From Streptomyces sp. OR43 (lineage in GTDB: Bacteria > Actinomycetota > Actinomycetes > Streptomycetales > Streptomycetaceae): DNA of 33,133 bases. Location of the stretch: assembly GCF_008042275.1 (NCBI RefSeq), contig NZ_RDBK01000043.1, positions 2,938,766 to 2,971,898 of the forward strand, given 5' to 3'. The stretch's first letter is position 1; every line of letters starts with the position of its first letter. Below, one piece after another: positions 29,734-33,133 of this stretch. The notes under the pieces were generated by a model. The model did not search any database and was not told the DNA's origin. It saw only the letters and a list, made by a program, of their open reading frames with translations. A program made the translations under genes and the position numbers.

Positions 29734-30354
29734 ATGCCGACAGCGCGGGAAGAACTGCTGGACGCCGCCCACGCGGCGCTCGCCGCACGGCCCTGGCCGA
29801 CCGTGCGGATGGTCGACGTCGCCGCGGCCGCCGGGGTGTCCCGGCAGACGCTGTACAACGAGTTCGGCGGCAAGGACGGACTGGCCCGGGCCCTGGTCCG
29901 CCGCGCCGCCGACAGCTATCTCGCCGGCGTCGAACGGGCCCTCGGATCCGCCGGCGGCACGGGCGACAGGCTCGCCGCCACCGCCGCCTGGACGGTCCGC
30001 GCCACACGGGCGAACGCCCTGGTCAGAGCGCTGCTCACGGGCTGCTGGGGCGAGCGGTTACCCCACCCCGCCGCCGCGCGGCGACCCCCCGCCTCCGCCG
30101 TGCCCGCCCAGCGCAGGGCCGACGCCGGACCGCCGACACCCGCCGAACTCCTCGGACAGGTCAGGGACCGGGCGGTGGCCGCGCTGGACGGGGGCCGCCC
30201 ACCGCACGACAGGGCGGTCCTGGCCATGACCTGCGAGCTCGCGCTGCGGCTCGCCCTGTCCTACGCGCTGGTGCCGTCCCCCGGGGGCATGGCGGAGGAC
30301 GGGGCTCCGCTGGTACGGGCGGTGGTGGACCGGCTGCCGGACGTGGCGGCCTGA
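29734..30354 (+). CDS. TetR-family transcriptional regulator
   Basis: 206 aa from ATG 29734 with GGGAGG five bases upstream; GTG 29692 would start inside the operator palindrome and is rejected. The N-terminal helix-turn-helix is TVRMVDVAAAAGVSRQTLYNEFGGKDGL (about 23-50; key residues VAAAAGVSRQTLYNEF). The rest is an Ala/Arg-rich helical ligand domain with no specificity clue and a Pro-rich loop at about 115-145. It probably represses its own promoter through the palindrome in its leader. The convergent SugE-like transporter gene, 16 bp away, is a possible second target. Confidence 0.9.
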   Translation: MPTAREELLDAAHAALAARPWPTVRMVDVAAAAGVSRQTLYNEFGGKDGLARALVRRAADSYLAGVERALGSAGGTGDRLAATAAWTVRATRANALVRALLTGCWGERLPHPAAARRPPASAVPAQRRADAGPPTPAELLGQVRDRAVAALDGGRPPHDRAVLAMTCELALRLALSYALVPSPGGMAEDGAPLVRAVVDRLPDVAA

Positions 30355-30370
30355 GCGCGGTCGCCGGCCG

Positions 30371-30694
30371 TCAGTGCGAGGAGCCCGACAGCTGAAGGCC
30401 GATCACGCCGAGGATCACCAGCGAGATCGAGACCAGCTTGAGCGTGGACACCACATCGTCCAGGAACACCATGCCGTAGATCGCGGTGCCCGCGGCGCCG
30501 ATGCCGGTCCACACCGCATAGGCGGGTCCGACGTCGAGCTTCTTCAGCGACATGGTCAGCAGACCGAAACTGCCGAGGGCGAAGATGCAGAAGGCGATGG
30601 TCGGCCAGAGCCGGGTGAAGCCGTGCGACAGCTTGAGACAGACCGCGAAACCGGTCTCCAGAAGTCCCGCGACCACGACCAGCAGCCACGCCAT
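30371..30694 (-). CDS. sugE: Small multidrug resistance (SMR) transporter, SugE/Gdx-like
   Basis: 107 aa from ATG 30694 with GGGAGGGG upstream; a longer frame to 30751 is not favoured. Four membrane segments fill the protein. The essential Glu13 lies in GLLETGFAV, KLSHGFTRLWP follows the first span, and YAVWTGIGA is the conserved third-span motif. HGFTRLWP and AVWTGIG favour the SugE/Gdx subgroup, known guanidinium exporters, over EmrE. Export is proton-coupled through a dimer. I looked for a guanidine riboswitch in the leader and did not see one. The nearby TetR regulator may control it. Confidence 0.9.
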   Translation of the reverse strand: MAWLLVVVAGLLETGFAVCLKLSHGFTRLWPTIAFCIFALGSFGLLTMSLKKLDVGPAYAVWTGIGAAGTAIYGMVFLDDVVSTLKLVSISLVILGVIGLQLSGSSH

Positions 30695-30819
30695 CGTCCG
30701 TGCCCCTCCCGCGTAGGTGACCGCCTTGTACCGCTGAGCGTGATTATGCACTTACCGGTGGCGAGTGATCGCAAACGTGCCCGGCCCGGTCGTTCTCGCC
30801 TCCCCTCCGGCGGACGGCG

Positions 30820-31836
30820 TCAGTCGCCCTCGCGCCGCTCCCGGGTGGACAGCAGCCGGCGCAGCGAGTCCAGCCGGGCAGGATCGGCGTGCCCCGCCGC
30901 CACCCAGGCGTCCAGCGCACATTCCGGTTGCTGGCTGTCGTGGGTGCACCCGCGCGGGCACTCCTCGGTGCCGGGCTGGAGGTCGGGGAAGGCGTTGATG
31001 ACCCGGGACGGGTCGATGTGGTGCAGCCCGAAGGAGCGGACGCCGGGGGTGTCGATCACCCAGCCCCGGTAGTCCGGCAGCGGCAGCGCCAGCGCCGACG
31101 TGGTGGTGTGCCGGCCGCGGCCGGTGACCGCGTTGACGATCCCGGTGGTGCGCCGTCTGTCCTTGGGGACGAGGGCGTTGACCAGGGTGGTCTTGCCGAC
31201 ACCGGAGTGTCCGACGAACGCGGTGACCCGGTCGTGCAGCTGCTCGCGGACCCGGTCGGCCGCGTCGCCGTTCTCCAGTTCCTCGCGGCTGGTGACGATG
31301 AACGGGACCCCCAGCGGGGTGTACGCCTCCAGCAGCTTGTCCGGAGAGGCCAGATCGGACTTGGTCAGCACCAGGAGGGGGGAGAGCCCGCCGTCGTACG
31401 CGGCGACCAGACAGCGGTCGATCATGCGCGGCCGGGGTTCCGGATCCGCCAGGGCGGTGACAATCGCCAACTGGTCCGCGTTGGCCACCACGACCCGCTC
31501 GAACGGGTCGTCGTCGTCCGCTGTCCGGCGCAGCACGGTGCGGCGCTCACCGATCCGGACGATCCGGGCGAGGGTGTCCTTCTCGCCGGACAGATCGCCG
31601 ACGATGGAGACGGTGTCGCCCACCACGGCGGCCTTGCGGCCCAGCTCGCGGGCCTTCATCGCGACGACCGTACGGCCCTCGACGAGACAGGTGAGGCGGC
31701 CGCGGTCCACGGTGAGGACCATGCCCTCCTCGGCGTCCTCGTGCTTGGGGCGGATGTGCGTACGAGGCCGGTTGCCCTTGCGGTTGGGGCGGACCCGGAT
31801 GTCGTCCTCGTCGGGGTTCTTGCCGTAGCGGCGCAT
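30820..31836 (-). CDS. rsgA: Ribosome small subunit-dependent GTPase RsgA
   Basis: 338 aa from ATG 31836, three bases after the aroA stop, so the two are co-transcribed. RsgA is a late 30S subunit assembly factor. The N-terminal OB fold (about 38-100) precedes a circularly permuted GTPase, with motifs in the order G4 TKSD (158-161), G1 GHSGVGKT (209-216) and G3 DTPG (262-265). A zinc site follows with C293, C297, H299 and C306. The first 33 residues are basic (RVRPNRKGNRPRTH) and probably contact rRNA. Pairing with aroA is usual in streptomycetes as far as I recall. Confidence 0.96.
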   Translation of the reverse strand: MRRYGKNPDEDDIRVRPNRKGNRPRTHIRPKHEDAEEGMVLTVDRGRLTCLVEGRTVVAMKARELGRKAAVVGDTVSIVGDLSGEKDTLARIVRIGERRTVLRRTADDDDPFERVVVANADQLAIVTALADPEPRPRMIDRCLVAAYDGGLSPLLVLTKSDLASPDKLLEAYTPLGVPFIVTSREELENGDAADRVREQLHDRVTAFVGHSGVGKTTLVNALVPKDRRRTTGIVNAVTGRGRHTTTSALALPLPDYRGWVIDTPGVRSFGLHHIDPSRVINAFPDLQPGTEECPRGCTHDSQQPECALDAWVAAGHADPARLDSLRRLLSTRERREGD

Positions 31837-31839
31837 GTC

Positions 31840-33133
31840 TCAGGCCCCGAGCATTCCGGTCCACATCTGCGGGAAGTCGGGCAGGGTCTTGGCGGTCGTC
31901 GCCACGTTCTCGATCTCCACTCCGGGGACGGCAAGGCCGATGATCGACCCCGCGGTGGCCATCCGGTGGTCGTCGTACGTATGGAAGGTACCGCCGTGCA
32001 GCGGCCTCGGCCGGATCTGGAGGCCGTCGGCGGTCTCGGTGACGTCACCGCCCAGCTCGTTGATCTCCTTGGTGAGCGCGGCCAGCCGGTCCGTCTCGTG
32101 CAGCCGCAGGTGGGCGACGCCGCTCAGGGTGGAGGGGGAGTCGGCCAGGGCCGCGACGGCCGCGATGCCCGGGGTCAGCTCGCCGACCTCGCCGAGGTCG
32201 ACGTCGATGCCGTGGATCCGGCCCGAGCCGGTGAAGGTCAGCCCGTGCTCGGTCAGCTCGCAGCTGCCGCCCATCGCGGTGAAGATCTCGCGCAGCGCGT
32301 CACCGGGCTGCGTGGTGCGCAGCGGCCAGTCCGGAATGGTGACCCGGCCACCGGTGACCAGGGCCGCGGCCAGGAACGGCTGGGCGTTGGACAGGTCGGG
32401 CTCCACGGTCAGGTCGCGGCCCAGCAGCGCCGAGGGGGAGACCCGCCAGACGTTCGGCTCGCCGCCCGTCTCCGGCTCGTCCACCTGGGCGCCGACGGCC
32501 CGCAGCATGTCCACGGTCATCCGGATGTGCGGCATGGAGGGCAGCAGGGCGCCGGTGTGGCGTACCTCCACGCCCTGGTTGAAACGCGGCGCCGACAACA
32601 GCAGCGCCGAGACGAACTGGGAGGACGAGGAGGCGTCGATCGCCACCGGGCCGCCGTCCAGCGCACCGCCGCCGTGCACGGTCATCGGCAGCGAGCCGCG
32701 GCCGTCGTCGTCGATCCGGGCGCCGAGCACGCGCAGGGCGTCGATCACGCCCGTCAGCGGGCGCTCGTAGGAACGGGGGTCGCCGTCGAACCGGACCGGC
32801 CCGTCGGCCAGGGTCGCCACGGGGGGCAGGAAGCGCATGACCGTACCGGCGTTGCCGACATCGACGGTGACCGGACCGTGCAGGCCGGCCGGGATGATCC
32901 GCCAGGCCTCGCCGGAGCCCTCGGGGCGGCCGGCGACGGACGAGCTGGAGGACACCGTCTCCTCGATGCCGACGCCCATCGCGCGCAGTGCCTCGGCCAT
33001 CAGCAGGGTGTCGCGGGAGCGCAGCGGGCGGCGCAGCCAGCCGGGCTCCGAGGAGAGCGCGGCGAGCACCAGCGCGCGGTTGGTGACCGACTTCGATCCG
33101 GGCACCGTGACGGTGGCGTCGACGGCTCCGCTC
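31840..33133 (-). CDS. aroA: 3-phosphoshikimate 1-carboxyvinyltransferase AroA (5' truncated by window)
   Basis: The frame is open to the right window edge (SGAVDATVTVPGSKS), so the start lies outside; about 430 codons are present. The GTG at 33105 is an internal Val just before PGSKS. The enzyme joins phosphoenolpyruvate to shikimate 3-phosphate in the shikimate pathway. Landmarks: PGSKSVTNRALVLAALS with the substrate-binding Lys, GNAGTVMRFLPP, SSSSQFVSALLL, LLPSMPHIRMTVDML, LHETDRLAAL and TYDDHRMA. It ends at TGA 31842-31840, just before rsgA. Confidence 0.96.
   Translation of the reverse strand, partial: SGAVDATVTVPGSKSVTNRALVLAALSSEPGWLRRPLRSRDTLLMAEALRAMGVGIEETVSSSSSVAGRPEGSGEAWRIIPAGLHGPVTVDVGNAGTVMRFLPPVATLADGPVRFDGDPRSYERPLTGVIDALRVLGARIDDDGRGSLPMTVHGGGALDGGPVAIDASSSSQFVSALLLSAPRFNQGVEVRHTGALLPSMPHIRMTVDMLRAVGAQVDEPETGGEPNVWRVSPSALLGRDLTVEPDLSNAQPFLAAALVTGGRVTIPDWPLRTTQPGDALREIFTAMGGSCELTEHGLTFTGSGRIHGIDVDLGEVGELTPGIAAVAALADSPSTLSGVAHLRLHETDRLAALTKEINELGGDVTETADGLQIRPRPLHGGTFHTYDDHRMATAGSIIGLAVPGVEIENVATTAKTLPDFPQMWTGMLGA

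Noticed and set aside
30695..30830. Guanidine riboswitch upstream of the SugE-like gene
   Set aside because: I looked for ykkC or mini-ykkC features, such as paired ACGR-loop hairpins, and found none on the minus strand.

Overview
The window is high-GC DNA with G/C-rich third codon positions, many GTG starts and purine-rich ribosome binding sites. The gene set (WhiB7/WblC, UvrD2 with a tetracysteine-HRDC tail, DUF2342 metalloprotease, PPA1309 family, UPF0182, PDZ-Lon protease) points to a Streptomyces or close relative. From memory only, the order resembles the chromosomal core of S. coelicolor around wblC to aroA, upstream of sigR; this was not checked by search.

Layout. 1-2633: 3' part of the helicase gene uvrD2, then the antibiotic-responsive regulator gene whiB7 behind a long leader. 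The leader holds a 110-codon upstream ORF, a Rho-independent terminator and a competing antiterminator pairing. A small Arg-rich protein follows. 2843-6603: a small Cys-rich protein, an AarF/UbiB-type kinase and a ThiF-like E1 homologue (both minus strand), and a YgjP-type metallopeptidase (plus strand). 6591-9966: a tandem repeat and an 11-bp-phased direct repeat lead into a three-gene operon, a TerD-AIM24 fusion followed by two further AIM24 proteins, closed by a 19-bp terminator. 9984-12022: NUDIX hydrolase and DUF2342 protein, translationally coupled. 12213-15773: an SDR-like protein with a tetrapeptide repeat and a hydrophobic C terminus, a 33-bp tandem repeat, moaE, a small membrane protein and a PDZ-Lon protease. 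15804-19431: a PPA1309 family protein and the large UPF0182 membrane protein.

19484-22107: two identical initiator tRNA genes, each with its own terminator, flank a Sel1-repeat protein. 22160-25022: a minus-strand ABC importer operon of the sulfonate/nitrate/taurine class (ATPase, permease, lipoprotein). 25297-27344: a Fur-family (CatR-like) regulator divergent from a monofunctional catalase, with an inverted repeat inside the catalase promoter. 27341-28108: two nested mobile elements, a 179-bp palindromic MITE-like element starting at the catalase stop codon and a decayed IS481-type insertion with a CCTAGT target duplication placed at the MITE's end. 28128-33133: probable displaced catalase terminator, CBS-domain protein, HisN-type phosphatase, TetR regulator with a perfect palindrome in its leader, SugE-like SMR transporter, RsgA GTPase and the aroA gene (truncated by the window edge).

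Most of the window is chromosomal housekeeping sequence. The points most worth a second look are the whiB7 attenuator, the TerD-AIM24 operon with its phased upstream repeat, the ThiF-like protein with no visible RiPP partner, the duplicated initiator tRNAs, and the nested insertions behind the catalase gene.
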